Positions 17,436 through 24,695 of a stretch of 50,149 bases of DNA are shown here, in pieces; within the stretch, counting starts at the first letter, position 1; the number at the start of each line of letters is the position of its first letter. The notes beneath the pieces are model-generated. The model saw only the letters and a program-made list of their open reading frames with translations. It made no database searches and had not been told where the DNA came from. Source of the stretch: Erysipelotrichaceae bacterium (GTDB taxonomy: Bacteria > Bacillota_I > Bacilli_A > Erysipelotrichales > Erysipelotrichaceae); the NCBI GenBank assembly GCA_017428765.1, contig JAFRQF010000010.1, forward strand, positions 1-50,149. The letters are read 5' to 3'. The position numbers and the translations under genes were made by a program.

Positions 17436-17459
17436 AAAAAAGAGATCATTTCGATCTCT
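17436..17459 (-). terminator. Rho-independent terminator overlapping the S1-protein stop codon
   Basis: The minus-strand stem AGAGATC / GATCTCT (17459-17453 against 17447-17441) is followed by TTTTTT. It lies over the last codons of the S1 gene. Confidence 0.78.
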
Positions 17460-17817
17460 CATTCTCCTTCTGTATCCATTCGTTCATGTGATCGCGTATC
17501 GTTCCGAAACCCTTGACAGCCTCCGGCATTCCCTGAAACTTGACGCGCTTGGTATATCGCCTGGTGTTCTGCGAAAGAGCCTTGAAGGACAGACGAAGCT
17601 GTTTGTGTTCGCGGTCGATATCAATGACTTTGACCATCACATATTCATCCACCTGCACGAAATTGTCGATGTTTCTGACAAAACCGTTGGAGATCTCCGA
17701 GATGTGGATCAGGCCGGTCACACCGTCATCAAACTTGACGAAAGCGCCGTACGGCTTGATGCCGGTGATCTTTCCATAGACGGTCATTCCTACTTTGTAA
17801 TCGTTGATACAGCTCAT
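17446..17817 (-). CDS. S1-domain RNA-binding protein (YugI/CvfD-like)
   Basis: A 123-residue protein with a single S1 OB-fold in its first 75 residues (VGMTVYGKITGIKPYGAFVKF, GLIHISEISNGFV, VKVIDIDREHKQLRLSFKAL, given as overlapping landmarks). A short basic tail follows. Such proteins (YugI, CvfD, GSP13) associate with ribosomes and act as post-transcriptional regulators. The start at 17817 (MSCINDYKVG) is chosen over an upstream frame because an extended -10 box lies 9 nt before it and the region upstream is the divergent promoter. No usable Shine-Dalgarno precedes the ATG. Confidence 0.85.
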   Translation of the reverse strand: MSCINDYKVGMTVYGKITGIKPYGAFVKFDDGVTGLIHISEISNGFVRNIDNFVQVDEYVMVKVIDIDREHKQLRLSFKALSQNTRRYTKRVKFQGMPEAVKGFGTIRDHMNEWIQKENERSK

Positions 17818-17826
17818 ACCTGAACC

Positions 17827-17835
17827 ATTATAACA
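17827..17835 (-). promoter_or_regulatory. extended -10 promoter of the S1 gene (half of a mirror-image promoter)
   Basis: The minus strand reads TGTTATAAT, then GGTTCAGGT, then ATG. The -10 to start-codon gap is 9 nt, so the mRNA would have 0-3 nt of leader. Confidence 0.65.
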
Positions 17836-17844
17836 TGATATAAT
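17836..17844 (+). promoter_or_regulatory. extended -10 promoter of yuiD (other half of the mirror-image promoter)
   Basis: The plus strand reads TGATATAAT, then ATTCAGGT, then ATG. Together with the opposite promoter it forms an inverted repeat whose arms are CATACCTGAA (17815-17824) and TTCAGGTATG (17846-17855). Confidence 0.65.
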
Positions 17845-17852
17845 ATTCAGGT

Positions 17853-18305
17853 ATGTTAAAGAATTACTACCCGTTAGTCTCCTTTCTGATCGCCGTGTGC
17901 ATCGCACAGGGTGTAAAGCCCTTTATCATGCTGATAAAGACAGGAGATTTTCGTTTGCAGTATCTGATCGCCTCCGGCGGTTATCCGAGCTCCCATTCAG
18001 CCGGTCTTGTCGCCCTTTGTCTGTCCATCGGACTCAAGGACGGCTTTGACTCCAGCTATTTTGCGATCGCCTTTGCGATCATGGTCGTCGTGCTCTTCGA
18101 TGCCGTGAATGTGCGTTATTATTCCGGCAGAAACATCTCGTTGACCAAGCAGCTGGTCGAGGATCTTCAGTACATCATCGAGATGAAAGACCCGATCTAC
18201 GATGAGAAATTCAAGGAAGTTCTCGGTCACACCAAGCTCGAACTGGTCGCAGGCGTTTTCCTTGGAATTCTGGTAAGTATAGTGTTATATTTTTTATGGA
18301 GATGA
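17853..18305 (+). CDS. yuiD: YuiD/DUF212 membrane protein (PAP2-related)
   Basis: A 150-residue membrane protein of the DUF212 family, related to acid phosphatase/vanadium haloperoxidase proteins. The landmark SGGYPSSHSAG (about residues 42-52) is the family signature, with a second conserved element DAVNVRYYSGRN near residue 87. A C-terminal membrane helix ends the protein. Enzyme activity is not established for the family; a phosphatidylglycerophosphate or polyprenyl-phosphate phosphatase is a guess. It diverges from the S1 gene and is followed by nfu after 5 bases. Confidence 0.85.
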   Translation: MLKNYYPLVSFLIAVCIAQGVKPFIMLIKTGDFRLQYLIASGGYPSSHSAGLVALCLSIGLKDGFDSSYFAIAFAIMVVVLFDAVNVRYYSGRNISLTKQLVEDLQYIIEMKDPIYDEKFKEVLGHTKLELVAGVFLGILVSIVLYFLWR

Positions 18306-18310
18306 TTTAT

Positions 18311-18544
18311 ATGGATAGAGAAGAAAAGATCAGACAGATCGAAAAGACGATCGAAAAGGTCAGACCATACATTCAAAACGACGGCGGCGATGTCCAGTTC
18401 GTCAAACTGGAAGATGACATCGTCTACGTCAGTGTACACGGTGCCTGCGTCGGATGCATGGCTTTGGATTACACCTTGAAAGAAGGCGTCGAAGCATTGC
18501 TCCTGGACGAAGTCGAAGGCATCAAAGAGGTCAGATTAGCTTAA
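18311..18544 (+). CDS. NifU C-terminal domain (Nfu-type) iron-sulfur carrier
   Basis: A 77-residue stand-alone NifU-like C-terminal domain. Landmarks are RPYIQNDGGDVQFVKLED and the cluster-binding CxxC in GACVGCMA. Such proteins carry [4Fe-4S] clusters to apo-enzymes. The window holds three Fe-S clients: IspH, RimO and indirectly the radical-SAM pathway. The start at 18311 (MDREEKIRQ) is preferred over two upstream in-frame ATGs because GGAGA lies 8-9 nt before it. It is co-transcribed with yuiD. Confidence 0.87.
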   Translation: MDREEKIRQIEKTIEKVRPYIQNDGGDVQFVKLEDDIVYVSVHGACVGCMALDYTLKEGVEALLLDEVEGIKEVRLA

Positions 18545-18568
18545 AAAAGATGGTTCCCCATCTTTTTT
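18543..18568. terminator. bidirectional terminator between nfu and rlmI
   Basis: The sequence AAAAAAGATGG...CCATCTTTTTT is a perfect stem with a short loop. A-rich and T-rich flanks make it work on both strands, serving nfu (plus) and rlmI (minus), the converging genes. Confidence 0.85.
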
Positions 18569-18570
18569 CT

Positions 18571-19758
18571 TTATCTGTCATTTACCTGTACGATCACACA
18601 CTTCAGATAATCGGAGACGTTGCTTCCCAGCATGATCGGATGGTCAGGCGCCTGTGCGCGGTTCTCGACGAGCCTGAGCCGCTTATGCGAGTCGTTGGCT
18701 GCCGAAAGGATGATCTTCATGAACAGATCCCGCGGCATATATTCACTGCAGGAACAGGTGACCAGAAAGCCGCCCGGCCGTAAAAGCTTCATCGCCCGAT
18801 AATTGATCTCTTTGTAGCCTTTTGAGGCATTCTTCACCGAATTCCTGGACTTGGTGAAAGCCGGCGGATCCAGCACGATGACGTCAAATCGCTTCTTCTG
18901 TTTCTCCATATCGATCAGATAATCAAAAACATCCGCGACAAGAAACTGCGTATTTTCAAAACCGTTGAGTCGGCTGTTTTCTTCCGCCTGATCGATCGCA
19001 AGCTGCGATGCATCGATGCCTATGACGCTTTTTGCCACCTTGGCAGCACTTAAGGCAAAACCGCCCGTATGGGTGCAGCAGTCAAGCACTTCCTTGCCTT
19101 CGCAGATCTTCCTTATGGCAAGATGATTGTATTTCTGATCCAGGAAGTAGCCGGTCTTCTGCCCTTCGGCGATGTTCACCTTCAGCTTCACGCCGTTTTC
19201 ATCCACTTCGATCGTTGTCGGGAACTCTTTCGACAGGAAACCTTTGATCCGTTCAAGTCCCTCCAGGGTCCTTACTCTGGCATCACTTCTCTCATACACT
19301 CCTGAAATGGAAACGCCATCCTCCGCCAGGACTTTTTTCATCATCCTTACAAGGAGGTCTTTTCTTACATCCATGCCCAAGGTGTCGATCTCAAAGACCA
19401 GAACGTCATTGAATTTATCTACGATCAGACCCGGCAGTCTGTCGGAATCGGAAAATACGATACGGCAGCAATTGGTGTCGACGACCGCTTTTCTGTAATT
19501 CCAGGCATCTTTGAAACGTTCATAGAAAAACGCTTCGTCGATGACATCATCTTTCCTTCTTGAAAGGATGCGGATCATGATCTTGGAATGATCATTGATG
19601 TATCCGTAGCCGATGAAATCATCTTTATAGGAAACGACCTTGACGATATCGCCGTTTTCATATGCTCCGTCGATCTGATCGATCTCGTTGTCGAAGATCC
19701 ACAAACCTCCCGCGGAGACCGTTCTTCCTTCATTTCTTTTTAATGTTACTTTGATCAT
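18571..19758 (-). CDS. rlmI: class I SAM-dependent 23S rRNA methyltransferase (RlmI-like)
   Basis: A 395-residue protein with an N-terminal PUA domain (about residues 1-75, landmarks RNEGRTVSAGGLWIFDNEI), then a Rossmann methyltransferase. Landmarks are VLDCCTHTGGFALSAA (SAM loop, near residue 222), GIDASQLAID and VLDPPAFTKSR, the DPPAF motif of RNA m5C methyltransferases. RlmI makes m5C1962 in 23S rRNA. A perfect TATAAT ends 6 nt before the ATG with no Shine-Dalgarno, so the mRNA is probably leaderless. It lies between two terminators and is a single-gene unit. Confidence 0.88.
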   Translation of the reverse strand: MIKVTLKRNEGRTVSAGGLWIFDNEIDQIDGAYENGDIVKVVSYKDDFIGYGYINDHSKIMIRILSRRKDDVIDEAFFYERFKDAWNYRKAVVDTNCCRIVFSDSDRLPGLIVDKFNDVLVFEIDTLGMDVRKDLLVRMMKKVLAEDGVSISGVYERSDARVRTLEGLERIKGFLSKEFPTTIEVDENGVKLKVNIAEGQKTGYFLDQKYNHLAIRKICEGKEVLDCCTHTGGFALSAAKVAKSVIGIDASQLAIDQAEENSRLNGFENTQFLVADVFDYLIDMEKQKKRFDVIVLDPPAFTKSRNSVKNASKGYKEINYRAMKLLRPGGFLVTCSCSEYMPRDLFMKIILSAANDSHKRLRLVENRAQAPDHPIMLGSNVSDYLKCVIVQVNDR

Positions 19759-19764
19759 ACAACT

Positions 19765-19770
19765 ATTATA
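19765..19770 (-). promoter_or_regulatory. -10 box of rlmI, predicted leaderless
   Basis: The minus strand reads TATAAT, AGTTGT, ATG. The expected start site is the A of the ATG itself. Confidence 0.6.
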
Positions 19771-19773
19771 TCC

Positions 19774-19802
19774 GGAAAAAAGGATCCCCGTAAGGGATCC
19801 TT
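19774..19802 (-). terminator. Rho-independent terminator after ileS
   Basis: The minus-strand stem AAGGATCCC / GGGATCCTT (loop of 5) is followed by a T run. It lies 9 nt after the ileS stop and just upstream of the rlmI -10 box. Confidence 0.85.
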
Positions 19803-19811
19803 ATCTTCTTG

Positions 19812-22541
19812 TTATTTCAGTGCATCGGCACATCTGTCACAAAGGCCGTCTTCGTTTTCCTCTTCGACGATGTTCCAGCAGCGCGGACAGACATGACCCT
19901 TGGCCATCTCGATCTTCACTTCGCTGTTGTCATATTTCGTAAGTTCTTCCTGTACGAAGGAGACTTTCGCAACGATCAGCCACTGGTTGATCTTATCGCC
20001 GAACGCATCGCGAAGCAGCTTTTCATCTTCCTCGCTTACATGTAACAGGACATGCGCCTGCATCGGCTTTTCGATGACCTTTTCGTTGATCGCTTCTTCT
20101 CTTGCCTTGAAGATATCCGTTCTGATCGCATGCAGTCTTGCGAAATTGTTACGGATGATATCTTCGCCTTCAAACTTCTCAACAGATGGGAAGTGTACAT
20201 AATGAACACTGGATGCCTCGCTGTTTCCGAAATACTTCCAGACTTCATCACACGTATAGACAAGGATCGGTGACCAGAGTCTGACCAGATAATCGACTGC
20301 CGTGTAAAGAACGGTCTGTACCTTCCTTCTTCTTGGTGAATCGAGCTTATCGCAATATAAGATGTCCTTTGCGAAATCGCAGTAGTAGCTGGAAAGTTCA
20401 TTGGTCATGAAGTTGGTCATCGTGGAAGTCGCCATGACATATTCATAGTTGTCATATGCCGTTTCGACTTTCTGTGCCATATCATTGAGAGCGATCATCA
20501 TGTACTTGTCGACCGCTTCAAGCTCTTCATATGGGACCTTCTTGTCCGCTGTGAAATCTTCCGGATTGATGTTGCCCAGCATGAAACGGAAGGTATTTCT
20601 GATCTTGCGATACTGATCGGAGACCTGTTTCAGGTTGGAATCACCGATCCTCATGTCGGCCTTGAAGTCTTCGGATGCCGCCCAGAGTCTCAGGATGTCG
20701 GCGCCGTACTGCTTGATGATGTCAAGCGGATTGACGACATTGCCGACGGACTTGTGCATCGCTTCGCCCTTGGAGTCACAGACATAACCGTGAGAAAGGA
20801 CAGACTTGTATGGCGCAACGCCGTTGTTGGCAACGGAAACGATCAGGGAAGAGTTGAACCATCCGCGGTACTGGTCGGAACCTTCAAAGTAGATGTCACA
20901 TGGATAGGAATAGCCTCTGGCGATGAGTTCGCTCCAGGAAGAACCGGAATCGAACCAGACATCCATGATATCAGTCTCTTTGGTGAACCTGCCGTTTGGC
21001 GAAGCCGGATTGGTGTAACCTTCCGGAAGAAGGTCTTTTGCCTCGGACTCGAACCAGATGTTGGATCCGTGTTCGTCAAATAATTTTGCGATATGTTCAA
21101 AGACTTCCGCCTCGATGATCGGAGACTTATCTTCGTTATAGATGATAGGGATCGGAACGCCCCAGAGTCTCTGACGGGAGATACACCAGTCTTTTCTGTC
21201 CTTGACCATGTTGGTCAGACGCAGTTCGCCGAACGAGTTGATCCACTTGACGGATCTGATCGCTTCCAGAAGCTGCGGCTTGATCTTTTCGATCGAAGCG
21301 AACCACTGTGTCGTGGCACGGAAGATGACCGGCTTTTTGAGTCTGTCGTCATGCGGATAGGAGTGGGTCACCCATTCGAGTTTGAGAAGATGGCCTTCCT
21401 CATCGAGTTTCTGGGTGATGGTCTTGTTGGCATCAAAGACGAACTGTCCCTGCAGCCATTCCCCTGCTTCCGCCGTCATGCAGCCCTTTTCATCGACCGG
21501 ACAGACGGTAGGAAGACCGTATCTTTGCGTCGTGTAGAAGTCATCGAGACCATGGCCGCCGGCCGTATGGACACAGCCCGTACCATCTTCATCGGTAACA
21601 TAGTCTGCCAGACAGATCACAGATTCTCTTTCTTCCGGATATAAGACATGCTTGCATACCAGGCCTTCGAGTTCTCTGCCCTTAAATGTCTTCAAGACTT
21701 CATGCTGCTCAAGGCAGAATTTTTCCATCAGTGAATCGACCAGGTTTTCCAGCATGACCATCTTGCCTTTTTCCGTCCTCACCAATGCATATGTGAGATC
21801 CGGATGCAGAGTGATGGCGACGTTTGCCGGAAGGGTCCAAGGTGTCGTCGTCCAGATGACGAACTTGGCATCATCATCCAATACGCCCTTGCCGTCTTTG
21901 ACATCGAAGGTGACGAAGATCGTCGGGTCCTTGCGGTCGAAATAAACGATCTCGGAATCGGCGATCGCCGTCTCCTGGTAAGGTGACCAGTAGATCGGCT
22001 TCAAGCCCTGGAAGATCATGCCGTCAAGTGCCATCTTGGCAAAAGCACGGATCTGTCTTCCTTCGAATTCCTTCTTCAGCGTGATGTAAGGATGTTCGTA
22101 ATCGGCGACCTGTCCCAGGCGCTTCTCCGTTTCCATCTGCTGTGCGATCTGCTTGTGGGCATATTCTTCACACTTCTCTCTGAACTCCTTGGCAGAAACT
22201 TCCTTACGGTTGACACCGAGCTTCTGTACGGCGTTTTCGATCGGCAGACCGTGTGTATCCCAGCCCGGGAAGAAAGGCGTGTAGTAGCCTTCCATGGCCT
22301 TGGAACGGACGATGATATCCTTGATTATACGGTTCATCGCCGTACCGGCATGCAGGTTACCGTTGGCATATGGCGGACCGTCGTGAAGCACGAACGGTGT
22401 CTTTCCTTCGTTCTTGGCCAGGATCTTATGATAATGATCCTCTTCTTCCCACCTCTTTAAGATATCCGGCTCTTTCTTAGGAAGATTGCCGCGCATCTCA
22501 AAGTCGGTCTTAGGCATGTGCAGTGTGTCTTTGTAATCCAT
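19812..22541 (-). CDS. ileS: isoleucyl-tRNA synthetase
   Basis: A 909-residue class Ia synthetase with editing domain. Landmarks: PPYANGNLHAGTAMN, in which the HIGH motif reads HAGT; TTTPWTLPANVA of the editing domain; WFDSGSSW; and the KMSKS loop in the divergent form AMHKSVGN near residue 600. A C-terminal zinc finger (CPRCWNI and CDRCADALK) ends the protein, as in bacterial IleS1. Both signature motifs deviate from the textbook form but the rest is intact. The start at 22541 has a GAGGAG ribosome site; the in-frame extension to 22646 is the T-box leader and is not coding. Confidence 0.96.
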   Translation of the reverse strand: MDYKDTLHMPKTDFEMRGNLPKKEPDILKRWEEEDHYHKILAKNEGKTPFVLHDGPPYANGNLHAGTAMNRIIKDIIVRSKAMEGYYTPFFPGWDTHGLPIENAVQKLGVNRKEVSAKEFREKCEEYAHKQIAQQMETEKRLGQVADYEHPYITLKKEFEGRQIRAFAKMALDGMIFQGLKPIYWSPYQETAIADSEIVYFDRKDPTIFVTFDVKDGKGVLDDDAKFVIWTTTPWTLPANVAITLHPDLTYALVRTEKGKMVMLENLVDSLMEKFCLEQHEVLKTFKGRELEGLVCKHVLYPEERESVICLADYVTDEDGTGCVHTAGGHGLDDFYTTQRYGLPTVCPVDEKGCMTAEAGEWLQGQFVFDANKTITQKLDEEGHLLKLEWVTHSYPHDDRLKKPVIFRATTQWFASIEKIKPQLLEAIRSVKWINSFGELRLTNMVKDRKDWCISRQRLWGVPIPIIYNEDKSPIIEAEVFEHIAKLFDEHGSNIWFESEAKDLLPEGYTNPASPNGRFTKETDIMDVWFDSGSSWSELIARGYSYPCDIYFEGSDQYRGWFNSSLIVSVANNGVAPYKSVLSHGYVCDSKGEAMHKSVGNVVNPLDIIKQYGADILRLWAASEDFKADMRIGDSNLKQVSDQYRKIRNTFRFMLGNINPEDFTADKKVPYEELEAVDKYMMIALNDMAQKVETAYDNYEYVMATSTMTNFMTNELSSYYCDFAKDILYCDKLDSPRRRKVQTVLYTAVDYLVRLWSPILVYTCDEVWKYFGNSEASSVHYVHFPSVEKFEGEDIIRNNFARLHAIRTDIFKAREEAINEKVIEKPMQAHVLLHVSEEDEKLLRDAFGDKINQWLIVAKVSFVQEELTKYDNSEVKIEMAKGHVCPRCWNIVEEENEDGLCDRCADALK

Positions 22542-22545
22542 CTTA

Positions 22546-22748
22546 TTCTCCTCTTTAAAATAAAAAGGTGCTACCAAAGGTCGCTGTAACAGCGAGGTAC
22601 CACCTTCATTTGTTTCTTGAACTCTTAACGCGAGCAACGCCGGCAATTTTGTTGCCGGAGCTCATAAGTGATTCCCGCATGTGCACAGACCGGCTTGCAC
22701 CAGACGCCGGCTCTCTGAACTGTCACAGCATACGGACATGTCTTAATC
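22546..22748 (-). promoter_or_regulatory. T-box riboswitch for ileS (isoleucine specifier)
   Basis: On the minus strand the conserved T-box element AGGTGGTACCTCGCTG (about 22590-22606) overlaps the terminator whose hairpin is 22566-22605. The terminator pairs AGGTG with CACCT, TACC with GGTA and CGCTG with CAGCG, and ends in TTTTTATTTT. An AGAGAG motif of stem I lies near 22710-22716. The candidate specifier codon is ATC (Ile) at 22672-22670, in GGGAATCACTTATGAG. Uncharged tRNA-Ile would stabilise the antiterminator. No promoter is obvious between sepF and this element, so transcription may come from sepF. Confidence 0.9.
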
Positions 22749-22753
22749 CTAGC

Positions 22754-23155
22754 TTAATCTTCGTCGGAATTTAAATTGATGTCACCGCCGACCTGTAAGT
22801 TCTTCGGTGAACATAAGATGACGTTTTCGCCGACCTTCTTGATCGAACCGTCTACGCCATAGACGACGCCGGAGAGGAAGTCGATGATCCTCTGGCGGTA
22901 TTCGGAAGGCATTCTGTGCAAGTTGACACAGCATGCTCTCTTGGACTTGATATGATGACCGATCTCTTCGGCTTCGTCGAAGTTTCTCGGTTCAAATAAT
23001 ACGATGTTGGTATTTGCGGTGATGTTGGAAGAACCCGATAAAGTGCTCTTCTCATAAGGAGAGACGGCTTCTGCTTCTTCTTTGGACAGCTCAAGCTGTT
23101 CTTCATCATCTTCTTCAGGCGCAATAAACTCTTTTAATTTATCACCAAATCCCAT
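22754..23155 (-). CDS. sepF: cell division protein SepF
   Basis: A 133-residue SepF. The N-terminal amphipathic helix (MGFGDKLKEFIAPEEDDEE) anchors to the membrane, a variable linker follows, and the SepF core begins near residue 50 (LFEPRNFDEAEEIGHHI, RIIDFLSGVVYGVDG, ILCSPKNLQV). SepF tethers FtsZ to the membrane and helps septum assembly. In many Firmicutes sepF is followed by ylmG, ylmH and divIVA before ileS; here ileS follows directly. It has AAAGGAG and its own extended -10 promoter. Confidence 0.93.
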   Translation of the reverse strand: MGFGDKLKEFIAPEEDDEEQLELSKEEAEAVSPYEKSTLSGSSNITANTNIVLFEPRNFDEAEEIGHHIKSKRACCVNLHRMPSEYRQRIIDFLSGVVYGVDGSIKKVGENVILCSPKNLQVGGDINLNSDED

Positions 23156-23180
23156 ATTTTTACTCCTTTAACTCCATATC

Positions 23181-23189
23181 ATTTTAGCA
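23181..23189 (-). promoter_or_regulatory. extended -10 promoter of sepF
   Basis: The minus strand reads TGCTAAAAT, the same extended -10 box as the helicase gene. Here the leader is about 20 nt and carries AAAGGAG, so this is a normal led transcript. Confidence 0.5.
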
Positions 23190-23192
23190 AAA

Positions 23193-23987
23193 TCACATTG
23201 CTTTAATCAACTTGTTGGCAAGCAAATAATTGTAAAAGCCATCCTCTAAGACATCATCGGTCTGCTCGAATCCCCTGCCTTTCAAATCATCGACGCAATT
23301 GGCCATGATGACCGGATGACCGACGCACTCCAGCATCTCCAGATCGTTGATACCGTCCCCGAAACAGTAGGTATCTTCCAAGGGGATCCCGAGGTATTCG
23401 ATGATCTTTTTTACGCCGGTCGACTTGTTGACGCCTTTGACATTGACATCGCAGGATGAAAACTGTTTGTGATCGAAGATGTCGACATAAGGGCTGAGTT
23501 CTTTCGCCGCTTTATGCAGCATCTCCTTGTCGAAGAATCCGATCATGGCGATCATGTAGTCCGTATCCTTATCCCTTTCTTCCCTGAAGCCTTCCAGGAC
23601 CTTTCCCCAGCCGTTCAGGAAGGCAGAAAAAGAAGAAGAAGTCAGAGAGTCCACATACATGTGATCGAGCGTTTCCATGATGTAGAAACCGTTATATTTC
23701 AATGTGATCTCACGGATCTTGGAAACGGCTTCCCTGGAAAAATAGAGTTCCAGGATCGGTGAACCTTCGATTTCCGCATAGGCGCCGTTGCATAAGACAT
23801 AGCCGCTTGGCTGCAGATCGATGATCTTCTGATCCAGAAGTCCCCGGCAGCGTCCGGAAGCCACGACGACATAGTCTTCTTTTTTAAGCTGTTCAAAGGC
23901 GTATTTCGTCTTTTCGGAAAATTCATTCATTCCTCTGGAACCATCCAAGATCGTTCCGTCGATATCACAGAAAACCAGTTTTTTCAT
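23193..23987 (-). CDS. Cof-type HAD-IIB phosphatase
   Basis: A 264-residue HAD-superfamily hydrolase of the Cof/IIB type. Motif I is FCDIDGTILDG (residues 6-16), motif II is VVASGRC near residue 40, and the C-terminal motifs are KGVNKSTGVKKI and CFGDGINDLEML. These enzymes dephosphorylate sugar phosphates, FMN or pyridoxal phosphate; the substrate here is not predictable. A TATAAT ends 8 nt before the ATG with no spaced Shine-Dalgarno, suggesting a leaderless transcript. It is followed by sepF with a separate promoter. Confidence 0.87.
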   Translation of the reverse strand: MKKLVFCDIDGTILDGSRGMNEFSEKTKYAFEQLKKEDYVVVASGRCRGLLDQKIIDLQPSGYVLCNGAYAEIEGSPILELYFSREAVSKIREITLKYNGFYIMETLDHMYVDSLTSSSFSAFLNGWGKVLEGFREERDKDTDYMIAMIGFFDKEMLHKAAKELSPYVDIFDHKQFSSCDVNVKGVNKSTGVKKIIEYLGIPLEDTYCFGDGINDLEMLECVGHPVIMANCVDDLKGRGFEQTDDVLEDGFYNYLLANKLIKAM

Positions 23988-23995
23988 ACCCGTTC

Positions 23996-24001
23996 ATTAT
24001 A
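23996..24001 (-). promoter_or_regulatory. -10 box of the HAD gene, predicted leaderless
   Basis: The minus strand reads TATAAT, GAACGGGT, ATG. GGG is only 1-2 nt from the ATG, too close to serve as a ribosome site. Confidence 0.5.
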
Positions 24002-24009
24002 CATGAAAA

Positions 24010-24042
24010 GGAAAAAGAAAAGTGAAGATCGATGATCCTCAC
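24010..24042 (-). terminator. Rho-independent terminator of the liv operon
   Basis: The minus-strand stem GTGAGGATC / GATCTTCAC (one G-T pair, loop of 3) directly follows the CBS-ACT stop codon and is followed by TTTTCTTTTT. Confidence 0.75.
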
Positions 24043-24693
24043 TCAATATTTTTCATGAAGCTTCAATACGCCGGTCACTTTGTATCCGGCATCCGAAAGT
24101 TTGTCGGCGATATCCTTGTAACCGTAAACGATGACAACCACTTCGATGCCGCGGCTGTTGTTGTAAACGGCCAGATTGGATATGGAGATATCGTTTTCCT
24201 TGAAGATGCGGCAGATGTCTTCCATGATGCCCGGATGATCCTCCGGTATGGAGATGACATAGCGTATGCCGTTGTGGTTATAGCCCAGCAGATCGATGAA
24301 AGCGGTAAAGATATCGTTGTGGGTGATAATGCCGATCAGCTTGTTTTCTTCATCTACGACCGGCAGACAGCCGATATCGTTCTTGCGTAGCAGCGTGGCT
24401 GCTTCTTCCAAAAGGGCTTCCTTGCCGATGGTGACGACATCTTTGATCATGATGTCGGCGATCGACAGTTTGTTGAGCAGATAATTGAGTTCGAAGACGG
24501 AAAGCGATGTCGCGTTGTTCGGTGTGTTAGAAGTGATCACCGATTCGGTGACCAGACCCACCAGTTTGCCTTTGTCGTCCACGACCGGAAGACGGTGAAG
24601 ATTGTTTTCCGACATGAGATCGACAGCTTCCGAAACAGACTGTTCAGGCCTGATGGTGACAGGACTGGAGACCATATTATCTTTTACGTACAT
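24043..24693 (-). CDS. CBS-ACT domain protein in the liv operon (AcuB-like)
   Basis: A 216-residue protein with two CBS domains (about residues 1-140, landmarks SVSEAVDLMSENNLHRLPVVD and RKNDIGCLPVVDEENKLIGI) followed by a C-terminal ACT-like domain (RYVISIPEDHPGIMEDICRIF). CBS pairs bind adenine nucleotides; ACT domains bind amino acids. It is the last gene of livJHMGF, with GGAGG 6-7 nt upstream inside the end of livF. Position and ACT domain suggest sensing of branched-chain amino acids or energy state to tune the transporter, but this is inference. Confidence 0.8.
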   Translation of the reverse strand: MYVKDNMVSSPVTIRPEQSVSEAVDLMSENNLHRLPVVDDKGKLVGLVTESVITSNTPNNATSLSVFELNYLLNKLSIADIMIKDVVTIGKEALLEEAATLLRKNDIGCLPVVDEENKLIGIITHNDIFTAFIDLLGYNHNGIRYVISIPEDHPGIMEDICRIFKENDISISNLAVYNNSRGIEVVVIVYGYKDIADKLSDAGYKVTGVLKLHEKY

Positions 24694-24695
24694 GA

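Noticed and set aside
22542..22646. In-frame N-terminal extension of ileS
   Set aside because: It is translated T-box terminator sequence; the true IleRS start at 22541 has a good ribosome site and family-like N-terminus.
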